A DNA stretch of 24,293 nucleotides from Streptomyces caelestis (lineage in GTDB: Bacteria > Actinomycetota > Actinomycetes > Streptomycetales > Streptomycetaceae): positions 1-24,293 of the forward strand of contig NZ_LGCN01000248.1 in assembly GCF_001279005.1 (NCBI RefSeq), written 5' to 3'. Below, one piece after another: positions 6,797 through 13,662 of the stretch (position 1 is its first letter; every line of letters starts with the position of its first letter). The notes beneath the pieces were generated by a model that worked only from the letters and a program-made list of their open reading frames with translations, did no database searches and was not told the DNA's origin. A program made the position numbers and the translations under genes.

Positions 6797-7185
6797 CGTC
6801 GATCCCCTTGTTCCGGCTCAACCGCCCTGGCGCAGAGTAGGCGTTCAGACGGTCGGCACGCACTCGGGTAAGACGCGGCCTCGGCGGGTCGCCGCTTGTT
6901 GCCCGGTCGCGCCACGCCGGGCAGAGGGATTGGAGCGAATCTCCAACCGGTCAGCCCGCTCACCTCGCTTTTTGCGCCCTTCAGGCGGGAAGAACGCTCC
7001 CATCACCAGCCGACGGGGCTACAGAGAAGCCCTGATTCGGGGCCGGTGAACTCTCGGTCCTGCTCGTCCACCGGCGGTACCTGGAACACATCCCCTCCAT
7101 CAAGGGATGGGTCGGATGGATACCGAAGGGCACGTTCACCGGCGAGCTGGTCACCGTCACGGGACAGGAGGAGCGGCGCACCACG
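6797..7185. other. Intergenic region with gene remnant
   Basis: This stretch holds the upstream region of the DUF6086-like gene and a small hairpin, TTGGAG-CGAAT-CTCCAA (6930-6946). From 7036 there is good coding sequence in frame with the next gene (GELSVLLVHRRYLEHIPS and onward) but no usable start codon after the TGA at 7033. No RNA gene was recognised. Confidence 0.5.
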
Positions 7186-7878
7186 GTGGAGAACATCGGG
7201 GGCCGCCCCAGCCACCTGGCCCTGCTTCCGGACTCTCGCTTCCTGCTGGTGAGCGGACGTGCGTCACTGGACAGGACCAACGGCCTCTGGGCAACCAACG
7301 CCGTGGTGTACTCCGCGTCGGGCACACCCGGGGGAGAGTTCTGCATCGGCGACGACATCCCCGTCCTCGTGACCGACCGCCACGGACGGGTCTGGACGGC
7401 TTACGGGGACGAAGCCATTTGCGGAGAGCACCGTGAGTCCGGCGCTGGCCTCGCGGGTTGGGACACCGACGGCCGCGCGATATGGCTTCCGCAGGACCGA
7501 CTGCCCAGCCACCCGCTGGAAGGCTGCACAGCCGCGACCGACGGCGACCAGGTGTGGTTGGTCTGGTACGCGGGCGGCAGGCACGGCACCTTCCTGACCC
7601 GCACCACCCCGTCCACCGGCGAAGTGACGACCCACCCCAGCCCCGTCCGCGACCCGGACGGGTTCGCGTTCCGCGGTAACCGGGCGGTACTGACCCGCCG
7701 CCACCACAACCAGCGCACCGTCGAACTCACCCGCGCCGAACTCGACGGCACCACCTGGACGGTGACCGATCACCGCGTACTCGACGTACCCGGCCGGGTC
7801 GTCGTCCGCTGCGGTCAGGGCCGCGACGGCACCCTCTGGCTTCGCACCGGCGACACCTGGCTGCGCATCGAGGCGTGA
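7186..7878 (+). CDS. Hypothetical beta-propeller-like protein, probably 5'-truncated
   Basis: Encodes 230 residues from the GTG at 7186, with GGAGGAG 12 bases upstream, which is a little far. The sequence shows repeated short strands with the DGRVW/DG.VW motifs expected of propeller blades: LLPDSRFLLVSGRA, VLVTDRHGRVWTAYGDEAI, GLAGWDTDGRAIW, AATDGDQVWLVWYA and GRDGTLWLRTGDTWLRIEA. Streptomyces has many such cytoplasmic propeller-like proteins of unknown function. Protein-like sequence continues upstream in frame for 50 codons to 7036 without an ATG or GTG. The native N-terminus therefore seems to be lost, and the GTG may only be an internal codon. It is convergent with the DUF397 gene at 7898. 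Confidence 0.55.
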   Translation: MENIGGRPSHLALLPDSRFLLVSGRASLDRTNGLWATNAVVYSASGTPGGEFCIGDDIPVLVTDRHGRVWTAYGDEAICGEHRESGAGLAGWDTDGRAIWLPQDRLPSHPLEGCTAATDGDQVWLVWYAGGRHGTFLTRTTPSTGEVTTHPSPVRDPDGFAFRGNRAVLTRRHHNQRTVELTRAELDGTTWTVTDHRVLDVPGRVVVRCGQGRDGTLWLRTGDTWLRIEA

Positions 7879-7897
7879 AGGGCTGAACGCGCCGGGA

Positions 7898-8104
7898 CTA
7901 GCGGGCCGCGTGCGTCACGAACACAGCCCACTCGTCCCGGCCGACCCGCAGCACGGGACCGTCGGCCGCCGCCTTGGAGTCCCGTACGTACACGGCACCC
8001 GCGCCTGCGGCCATCTCGACGCAGTCGCCGCCGTTGGTTCCGCTGTGGCTGCTCTTGAACCACGTGAGGTCGCCGGGCTGCTCAACGTGCTGGTCGATGC
8101 TCAT
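7898..8104 (-). CDS. DUF397 protein, module 2
   Basis: A 68-residue DUF397 protein: LTWFKSSHSGTNGGDCVEMA, VYVRDSKAAADGPVLRVGRD, then EWAVF. It has the same length as the module 1 copy and is largely identical to it from the Trp-x-Lys-Ser-Ser motif on. Its ATG overlaps the TGA of the upstream XRE gene (ATGA at 8101-8104) and follows AGGGGAG, indicating translational coupling. By family precedent it modulates the adjacent XRE regulator. Confidence 0.9.
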   Translation of the reverse strand: MSIDQHVEQPGDLTWFKSSHSGTNGGDCVEMAAGAGAVYVRDSKAAADGPVLRVGRDEWAVFVTHAAR

Positions 8105-8958
8105 AGCTCCCCTGCCAAGTGCTCGATGAACCTGGCAGACTCCTCGGTGTTGAGGGCCTGTGAGCGCAGCATTCCATACTGGAGGCAGAACTCGCTGACC
8201 TCGTTTCGGTCCGAGCGGATGTTCACGACTCCCTGGGCCTCGATGGAGACGAACTGCCGCCGTTCGACGGTTTCCAACAGGACGAACTGGCCGTTGACCC
8301 CGCTGTGCGCGGCCCGTTGGGTCGGCATCACCTGGATCTCCACGTTCCGCATGCGGCTGCAGTCCCGCAGGCGCGCGAGTTGTTCCTCCAGGACTGCTCT
8401 GCCGCCCACCGTTCGGTAGAGAGTGCCCTCTTCGAGGATGAACGAGAACACGACGCACGGGCTCTTGCGCGTCAGCAGGGATTGCCGGGCGAGCCGGGCG
8501 GTGAGGTGCTGCTCGATGGCTTCCTCTTCGAGGGGTGGGAAGTGCGCTTCGAGAAGGGCGCGGGCGTACGCCTCCGTCTGCAACAGTCCCGGCACCAGCA
8601 TCGGGTCGTACGAGAAGCGGCTGACCGCCTCCGCCTCCAGTGAGGCGAAGTCCTGGAAGAACAGTGGGAGTTTGGCCCGGTCCACGTCCTCCTGGAGCAC
8701 CCGCAGCGCCCCGCCCGCCTCCAGCACCCGTTCCGCGGCCTCCGTGAAGGCCGCCTTCGCCGGTCTCCGCCCCTGTTCGACGGAGGCGACCTGCTCCAGC
8801 GAGTAGTCGATCGCCTCGGCGAGGGCCTGCTGGGTGAGGCCGGCGCGTTCGCGGAAGAGGCGGACCAGCTTGCCGTAGGCGCTCCAGGCCGCCGGACGTT
8901 CCTTGTCCGGTCCGCGCCGGCCGGTGGTCCCGCATTCCCGCTGGGTCGTCCTGCCCAT
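8101..8958 (-). CDS. XRE-family DNA-binding regulator with DUF5753, module 2
   Basis: Encodes 285 residues with the same architecture as module 1. The helix-turn-helix lies at about 27-84 (RLFRERAGLTQQALAEAIDY, then SLEQVASVEQGRRPAKAAFT). DUF5753 follows (YDPMLVPGLLQTEAYARAL, MRNVEIQVMPTQRAAHSGVN, LRSQALNTEESARFIEHL). More than half of the aligned residues match module 1 by eye, and the recognition-helix stretch YSLEQVASVEQGRRPAKAAF is identical. This suggests that both bind the same DNA motif. The ATG at 8958 follows GAGGGGG. The divergent neighbour is an RsbW-like ATPase gene, which is the classic WhiJ/AbaA-type cluster layout (ATPase, XRE, DUF397) in Streptomyces. Role inferred: local regulator of development or stress. 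Confidence 0.93.
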   Translation of the reverse strand: MGRTTQRECGTTGRRGPDKERPAAWSAYGKLVRLFRERAGLTQQALAEAIDYSLEQVASVEQGRRPAKAAFTEAAERVLEAGGALRVLQEDVDRAKLPLFFQDFASLEAEAVSRFSYDPMLVPGLLQTEAYARALLEAHFPPLEEEAIEQHLTARLARQSLLTRKSPCVVFSFILEEGTLYRTVGGRAVLEEQLARLRDCSRMRNVEIQVMPTQRAAHSGVNGQFVLLETVERRQFVSIEAQGVVNIRSDRNEVSEFCLQYGMLRSQALNTEESARFIEHLAGEL

Positions 8959-9035
8959 CGCGCCCCCTCGTTCCGCGCAGCGTTCCGTCGTGAGCGACAA
9001 CGACCGACCCGGCGTTCCGGCCACGCGCACGGACT

Positions 9036-9089
9036 CGTACACCTGCCGTACGGACCCGTACAGCGGCCGTACCGCGCGACCGGGTACGG
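9036..9089. promoter_or_regulatory. Phased CGTAC array between XRE module 2 and the ATPase gene
   Basis: CGTAC occurs at 9036, 9047, 9057 and 9068, with spacings of 11, 10 and 11 bases (one helical turn each). CCGTACC (9067-9073) also pairs with GGTACGG (9083-9089). The array lies in the 177-bp divergent intergenic region, a natural place for an operator acting on both genes. Confidence 0.5.
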
Positions 9090-9135
9090 AGGTCCGACCT
9101 CGCCCCCGCCATCCGCGTGACAGGACGGTGACTCC

Positions 9136-9597
9136 GTGAAGTCGACCAACATCAGGGTGGAGCCACTTACCGGTGCCCCCCACCTCACCATCCGCCTCAG
9201 CAGCACCGCACGCGGAGCCCGTCTCGCCCGCCGCCTCGCCGGACAGCAGCTCGCGGCCTGGGGCGTCCCGTACGACTCCGGGACGTCACAGGCCGTCGCC
9301 CTCGTCACGACCGAGCTGGCGGCCAACGCGGTCACCCACGGTCGCACCCCCGGCCGGGACTTCCGCCTGGCGCTGCTCCTCCTGCCCGAGCACGGCGTCG
9401 TCCGCGTCGAGGTGACCGACACCCGCCCGGGGCGCCTTCCCCCTCACCCCGCGGCCGTCCCGGCGCCGTCCGGCGCGGAGTCTGGGCGTGGCCTGCTTCT
9501 CGTCTAGGCGTACGCGGACCGTTGGGGCTGCACCGTCCGCGACGCGTACGCCAAGACCGTCTGGGCGAAGGTGGCCATCGGTGTGCGAACGGGGTGA
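9136..9597 (+). pseudogene. RsbW-like anti-sigma/ATP-binding protein interrupted by in-frame TAG
   Basis: From the GTG at 9136 the frame encodes a GHKL ATPase domain: TTELAANAVTHGR (N box, about 58-70), VRVEVTDTRPG (G1 box) and SGRGLLLV (G2 box). It meets a TAG at 9505-9507. The same frame continues AYADRWGCTVRDAYAKTVWA to a TGA at 9595-9597. Intact family members read '...GRGLLLVEAYADRWG...', so the TAG replaces a Glu codon (GAG to TAG, one base). The lost tail is the last strand and helix of the fold. Such proteins are RsbW/SpoIIAB-like regulators linked to XRE-DUF397 pairs, and this one stands divergent from module 2. The truncated 123-residue product might still fold partly. A sequencing error cannot be excluded. 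Confidence 0.8.
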
Positions 9598-9962
9598 CGG
9601 TGTCAGTGCTCCGTCTGGTCGCGATCCAATCCACGGCGCAAGCGGTGCACGGGTCGCGTGAGGTCGTCACCTCGCACAGTTTGTCGTCTGCCCGTCGGGA
9701 GTCGGCAGGAGGAGCTGCAAGGCTCGTCGTGCCGACAGTTCAGCCGTCCGGACATGGCACGGCCTGCTTCACGTCGGGTTGCAGGCGACGGAGTGGGAGG
9801 CGCTCGTCACGAGTGGGGAGAAAGCCCTGGCCGGCTGCGACGAGTCCGGTGGTAGGCGAGGTGCCGAGGATCGACTCTGTGTTCCGGTATCTCTCTGAGG
9901 CGACCGGGCGAGACTGCGGAAGAATGATCGATGACGGTCAAATCATCGTTATGTCGCTGACA
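9598..9962. other. Stretch without a confident gene
   Basis: No ORF with convincing family features was found. A short open segment in frame 2 (about 9752-9898; TWHGLLHVGLQATEWEALVT, then SGEKALAGCDESGG) looks protein-like but has no start and may be a C-terminal remnant. A small inverted repeat, CGATGA (9929-9934) with TCATCG (9943-9948), precedes the terminator. Confidence 0.4.
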
Positions 9963-9995
9963 AGGGGTCCGGACCTGCCCTCGGACCGGACCCCT
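9963..9995. terminator. Terminator of the GNAT gene
   Basis: AGGGGTCCGG (9963-9972) and CCGGACCCCT (9986-9995) form a perfect 10-bp stem around a 13-base loop. It lies 19 bases past the stop of the leftward GNAT gene. Confidence 0.8.
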
Positions 9996-10014
9996 CAGCG
10001 CGTGCTACTCCTCG

Positions 10015-10914
10015 CTAGGCCGCTTGGCCCGCCGGGTGAAAGTTGATGCGTTCTCTGATGATGGGGAAGCCGGCCTTGGCGAAGTTCGCGGCCATGGGGA
10101 AGTTGCCCTGGTCCGTCGCTCCGCTGACGAACTCCGCGCCCTGCTCGACGAGGAGGTGGGTGCACTCCGCGAGGAGGTCGTAGGCGTATCCGTGACCGCG
10201 CTGTTCCGGGACGACTCCGATGAAGCCGATGGTCGGTCCGGAGGGGTTGTGAGCCGGGATGTGGATGCCGACCAGGTCACCCTCCGGCGTGTACGCCATC
10301 TGCCACCACGCCCGTGGGGAGGGGCACCAGTGGAAGAAGTCGAGTTCCTCCCGGGCGGCCTGGTCGAGGCCGCCCTCCTCGATGGCCCTGAGCGCGTGGG
10401 CGTCCAAGGTGGCGGAGTGGATGCGGCGCAACGCGTCGAAGAACACGGCGTCGTCGGGTTCGGCGCTGAAGCGCAGGCGTCCGGGCCGCTCGGGCAGACC
10501 TCGCTCCGGGGTCCAGCGGTACAGGAAGCGTTCCACCAGGAGTTCGTACCCTGCGGCTCGTGCGGCGGCGAAGCGCGCCTCGGCGGCGGCGCGCAGGTCG
10601 GGCTTGTCCCGCCAGCCGCCGGGCAGGTTGATCTCGAGTTCGACCTGCCAGGGAGCGGAGCGCAGGAGTTCGGCCCCGGCCTCCTCCTCGCCTTCGGCCA
10701 CGTCGAACCAGTTGATGTTGACGGGCTTCGAGTCGTCGGGGCCGCCCCACCACGCGCCGCGTGCGACGACCTCGCCGTCGCGCAGGGCGACGCGCTTCCA
10801 GTCGGGGCGGAACTGGGTACGCCGATGGCCTTCACGGGCGCCCAGGGGGTCGGAGAGTGCGTCGAAGAGATGAGCGTCGCTCGCGGAGAGCGCGCGGATG
10901 ACCGGATCGGTCAT
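10015..10914 (-). CDS. GNAT-family N-acetyltransferase
   Basis: Encodes 299 residues. The second half is a GNAT domain. GPTIGFIGVVPEQRGHGYAY (about 228-247) contains the acetyl-CoA pyrophosphate loop (Q/R-x-x-G-x-G/A) after the beta4 strand. EFVSGATDQGNFPMAANFAK, then AGFPIIRERINF, is the usual Asn-containing alpha4/beta6 end. The N-terminal half has a degenerate GNAT-like fold, including an ARGAWWGGPDDSKPVNINWF segment, so it may be a tandem GNAT of the kind common in Streptomyces. The acetyl acceptor is unknown. The start at 10914 is decided by GGAGGAAT five bases upstream. The upstream region holds two small overlapping ORFs and a CebR-like sequence. The gene ends in a clear terminator. 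Confidence 0.9.
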   Translation of the reverse strand: MTDPVIRALSASDAHLFDALSDPLGAREGHRRTQFRPDWKRVALRDGEVVARGAWWGGPDDSKPVNINWFDVAEGEEEAGAELLRSAPWQVELEINLPGGWRDKPDLRAAAEARFAAARAAGYELLVERFLYRWTPERGLPERPGRLRFSAEPDDAVFFDALRRIHSATLDAHALRAIEEGGLDQAAREELDFFHWCPSPRAWWQMAYTPEGDLVGIHIPAHNPSGPTIGFIGVVPEQRGHGYAYDLLAECTHLLVEQGAEFVSGATDQGNFPMAANFAKAGFPIIRERINFHPAGQAA

Positions 10915-10953
10915 GGATTCCTCCGGGAAACAGGCTGCTTGGAGCGCTCCCGG

Positions 10954-11016
10954 TCAGAACTCACGAACCACGCCGGGACAGCGGAAGAGGGAGCGCTGGA
11001 AAGGTGTGAACCGCAC
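10954..11016 (-). CDS. Possible 20-codon leader peptide upstream of the GNAT gene
   Basis: AAGGAGG (11025-11031, minus strand) is followed, eight bases later, by a GTG at 11016 opening a 20-codon ORF (VRFTPFQRSL...) that ends at TGA 10954-10956, 39 bases before the GNAT start. Another GTG at 11021 (spacing only 3) opens a 36-codon ORF whose TGA overlaps the GNAT ATG (ATGA). A perfect Shine-Dalgarno sequence away from any long gene suggests that one of them is translated and influences the acetyltransferase. Confidence 0.3.
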   Translation of the reverse strand: MRFTPFQRSLFRCPGVVREF

Positions 11017-11180
11017 GGCACTCGCCTCCTTCCATCCGTCTCAGGGCGTGGAACCACACACTAAGTGATCCACCGCGGGCCCGTCCACGGATTTCCACCC
11101 CCGAGGTCAAGGCGCGCCGTCCCGCCGACCGTCAGGTGAACGTGGTGAGGCCGACGGGCAGGACGGTCGCCGACACCTCC

Positions 11181-11910
11181 ATGGTGAAGCGTCTGCGCTC
11201 CCTGCTCCAAGAGCTCACCGGTCTCCTGAGCCTTGTCGACAAGCCGACGCGGAAACGGGCGCGAAAGGTCACCAGTGAGGCGCAGACGTGGCTTGCGCAC
11301 CACGACGGCGCACTCCTGCCTGCAGCCCAACGGGTCAAGGTGGCCGACAGGAGCTCCGGATACTACGTCCGTCTCGTCGAGGACGAATTGAAGGCCGTGA
11401 ACGACGCTCTGAAAGCGGCGAATCGGCGTACCGACAAGGAGGCGAAACGGCTGGCGAGGATGGAGGCGGCCCAGAGCAAGGCCAGGCTCGCGCGGTCAAG
11501 GGAACCCTCCAGGCGCTCCACGCCCGCCGAGGACCCGGTGGACCGACTCAGAAGCCGGCTCACCGGAGCCGCCGCGCAGGGCGGCACCGTCGCGATCGGC
11601 GACTTGGACACCGGCGAGTCCGGCCTGGGCCCCCGGGCACTGGCTGGTGACGCTGGACCGGCGAGCGGGGGCCGACGGCGCCCCTCTGCTCTCCGCGCTG
11701 GTCGTGGACGCCCGAGGCGGCCCGGTGGACTTCTTCCGGGACGTCCTCGGGGCCGCAGGACTTGCCGTGCCGCGGACGGAGGAAGCCCTGCCGGCGATCT
11801 GGCGGCGGGAGCTGGAACGCGCCCACGCCGCTCACGCCCGCCCGCCCCGTCCACTGCCTCCCCGCCTCGTCCCGCGGGCCCCGGTGCCGGAGGACGGGAT
11901 CGGGCGGTGA
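11181..11910 (+). pseudogene. Frameshifted hypothetical gene
   Basis: Two coding segments lie in different frames. The first, from about 11181 to 11620 (ATG at 11181, alternative GTG at 11136, neither with a good ribosome binding site), is a charged, Lys/Arg-rich, probably helical sequence: VKRLRSLLQELTGLLSLVDK, ELKAVNDALKAANRRTDKEA. The second, about 11614-11910, one frame on, reads WAPGHWLVTLDRRAGADGAP, ALVVDARGGPVDFFRDVLGA and EEALPAIWRRELERAHAAHA before a TGA. The second segment resembles the C-terminus of a recurrent Streptomyces protein whose function I do not know. The lack of a common frame and of a start signal indicate a decayed gene, perhaps a fusion of unrelated pieces. Its end overlaps the convergent gene 11832-12608 by 79 bases. 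Confidence 0.5.
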
Positions 11911-12608
11911 GGCGGGGGTGCGCGTCGGCCGACGGCCTCCGGCCGTCGGGGCGACGCGGACGGCGGGCCTTGCGCGGGGAGGACCAGGGCGCGGGCGAGT
12001 GCGGACGTCACCGGGGCTGCGTGGCCCGGCAGTCGTCGGGCGGCCCACGCGGCCGCCAGGGCCAGGAACCCGGTGAGGTCGCGCTCCGCTCCGGTGAGCA
12101 GGCTCCGCAGTTCGCCGGCGGCGAGCTCGATCACGGGACTGTCGTCCCGGTCGGCGTCCACGGTCAGGCGGACGGCGTCACCGTGGCGTTCGGCGAGCGG
12201 GGACGGGTCGTGGCCGAAGGAGGCCCGGCCGTCCCCGTCGAGGACGTCGAACCAGTCGCGGCGTTCCTCGAGGCCGTTGCAGCAGCCCGGCAGCAAGGTG
12301 ACGCCGGAGGCGGTGTCCGTGACCCGCAGGCCGCCGGACGCGAAGAGGTCGTCCATGGTGAGCAGCCCGTGCAGGAAGGAGCCGAGCGGGTCCACGGGCC
12401 GCGGCAGGCGGTCGTCGGCCGCCGGCACGACGTCGTTGTGGGCGGCGATGCTCATGACCGCCGTGCCGACCTCAGTGGGAGCGAGCGCGCCACTGAGCGG
12501 CAGGAAGCCGTACGGCTCGATCCCGGCGACCGGCCAGAGCGTGAAGCCGGCGGGATCGGAGACTTCGAGGACGGGCTGCAGCACGATCACCCGGAGAGTG
12601 TGCGGCAC
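11832..12608 (-). CDS. Conserved Streptomyces hypothetical protein
   Basis: Encodes 258 residues from the GTG at 12608, preceded by GGAGGG at suitable spacing. Conserved-looking segments are VLEVSDPAGFTLWPVAGIEP, YGFLPLSGALAPTEVGTAVM, VTLLPGCCNGLEERRDWFDV and ELAAGELRSLLTGAERDLTG. No signal peptide or membrane helix is present. The Gly-Cys-Cys-Asn-Gly-Leu-Glu motif is distinctive but its role is unknown. The last 45 or so residues are Pro/Arg/Gly-rich low complexity and run into the opposite gene, so the original stop may have been lost or shifted. The gene is divergent from 12675-13007, with only 66 bases between starts, so the two probably share a control region. Confidence 0.7.
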   Translation of the reverse strand: MPHTLRVIVLQPVLEVSDPAGFTLWPVAGIEPYGFLPLSGALAPTEVGTAVMSIAAHNDVVPAADDRLPRPVDPLGSFLHGLLTMDDLFASGGLRVTDTASGVTLLPGCCNGLEERRDWFDVLDGDGRASFGHDPSPLAERHGDAVRLTVDADRDDSPVIELAAGELRSLLTGAERDLTGFLALAAAWAARRLPGHAAPVTSALARALVLPAQGPPSASPRRPEAVGRRAPPPHRPIPSSGTGARGTRRGGSGRGGRA

Positions 12609-12674
12609 GTCGTGCCCCCTCCGCACTTCCGTAACCCCGTCGAGTTCCGCACGGCCGCCGCCTACCCTGACGGC

Positions 12675-13007
12675 ATGGGCCACGCGAAGACCTCCTACGT
12701 CCGCCTGCCCTGTCGGGGCTCCTACAAGCAGCCCTACGACAGGGACAGGCCGCACCGGATCTGCCCCCGTTGTGCGGAACCGCTGATCCACGTGGGATCG
12801 GCCTTCGCGGCGCCCCCGCGCCGGGACACCGCGGCCTGGCGAGCGCTGTCCGTACTCCTGCACGCGGGCGTCCACTTCCACAAGAGCTGCTGCGGCGGGC
12901 CCGGATACCGTCCGCGCACCCTGAGGGAGATCCGCGAGCGCATGGCGTACGCCCGCCGCACGGGCGAGCCCTTCGCCGACGCACTCGTCCGTTACGACCT
13001 GCCGTGA
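12675..13007 (+). CDS. Small zinc-ribbon-like conserved protein
   Basis: Encodes 110 residues: TSYVRLPCRGSYKQPYD, then HRICPRCAEPLIHVGSAFAA, SCCGGPGYRPRTLREIRERM and a short basic tail. The pairing of an early Cys (LPC) with CPRC suggests a small zinc-binding knuckle, and the SCCGGPGYRPRTLREIRER segment is strongly conserved in Streptomyces homologues. Such proteins are sometimes labelled 'deoxyxylulose-5-phosphate synthase' in databases, which cannot be right at this size and fold. The true function is unknown. No strong ribosome binding site precedes the ATG; GACGGC lies close by. It is transcribed divergently from the 258-residue hypothetical gene. Confidence 0.75.
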   Translation: MGHAKTSYVRLPCRGSYKQPYDRDRPHRICPRCAEPLIHVGSAFAAPPRRDTAAWRALSVLLHAGVHFHKSCCGGPGYRPRTLREIRERMAYARRTGEPFADALVRYDLP

Positions 13008-13065
13008 CCGCGGCCCCGGCCCCCGTCGACGCGCACGGAAGCCGGACGGCGGCGCGGGGCGTCGC

Positions 13066-13230
13066 TCAGGCGGAACAGTCGGCCTGCGAAGCGACCGTGC
13101 CCCAGCGGATCATCAGGTAGCCCGACGCGCCGACCTCCGCCACGGCGTAGCGGGTGTACGGCCGGCCGTCGCCCGAGGTCTGCCGCTGGTTCGCCCGGAC
13201 GCCCAACTCGCCCAGCAGCGCCCTCTGCTG
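13066..13230 (-). pseudogene. C-terminal fragment of an unidentified gene
   Basis: Reading leftward from about 13230 to the TGA at 13066-13068, about 54 codons form a plausible protein end: VQQRALLGELGVRANQRQTS, GRPYTRYAVAEVGASGYLMI, RWGTVASQADCSA. There is no start codon or upstream body, because the preceding sequence belongs to a TetR remnant on the other strand. The family was not recognised. The abrupt change at about 13228 marks a rearrangement breakpoint. Confidence 0.45.
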
Positions 13231-13629
13231 GACAACCTGGACAGTATCGAGGCCCTGCGCGAGCGGTGCGACAAGGCAGGGAGCCGGCAGGACACCAGGG
13301 GATGCGAGGGCGGCTGCGAGATCGGCTCGCTCGCCAGCGAACCCGCCGACAGCGACCAGTCGGCACGGATCAGACTCGTCTCCGCCTTCGACCGGTGGGA
13401 AGGCCCCGTCAGGTCGGGACTCGCACGCATGCAGGCACGCGGCGAGCTGAGCGAGCGCGCTGACATTGCCGCGCTCGCCACCGCTCTGCTGGCCGCCATC
13501 CAGGGCGGCATGCTGCTGTCCCAGGTCCGCCGGTCGAGCACCGCCTACCGGCAGGCCGTGTCAGCGGTGATCGACCACATCGAGAGCCACCTCGTCGACG
13601 CTGTCACGTTGACTGACCGGGTGGGATGA
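13228..13629 (+). pseudogene. TetR-family regulator, C-terminal domain only
   Basis: From about 13228 the frame reads LLDNLDSIEALRERCD, CEIGSLASEPADSDQSARIR, FDRWEGPVRSGLARMQARGE and ALATALLAAIQGGMLLSQVR. This is the ligand-binding C-terminal domain of TetR regulators, with its 'C.IGSLA.E.AD' and 'L....QGG.LL.QVR' motifs. The N-terminal helix-turn-helix is missing and the sequence begins next to an unrelated reverse-strand fragment. At the 3' end the frame runs into the left inverted repeat of the IS element (13599) and stops at 13629 inside it. The remnant cannot bind DNA. The IS insertion appears to have replaced its last few codons. Confidence 0.75.
13599..13610 (+). repeat. IS6 left terminal inverted repeat
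   Basis: CGCTGTCACGTT; its exact reverse complement lies at 14436-14447. Confidence 0.85.
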
Positions 13630-13662
13630 TCTTCCGGCTCGTCATGCCGGGAGGGATCGTCC

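Noticed and set aside
5496..7049. 517-codon plus-strand open frame opposite XRE module 1
   Set aside because: Antisense to the XRE and DUF6086-like genes; low-complexity Arg/Pro sequence.
9752..9898. Protein-like stretch TWHGLLHVGLQATEWEALVT
   Set aside because: No start codon, no recognised family and short length; mentioned only as a possible remnant.
10024..11064. 346-codon plus-strand open frame opposite the GNAT gene
   Set aside because: Antisense to a gene with clear GNAT motifs and a good ribosome binding site.
11136..13007. Single 623-codon gene across 11136-13007
   Set aside because: The frame is open, but its middle part is antisense to the 258-residue hypothetical. Real coding signal is seen only at the two ends, which are unrelated.
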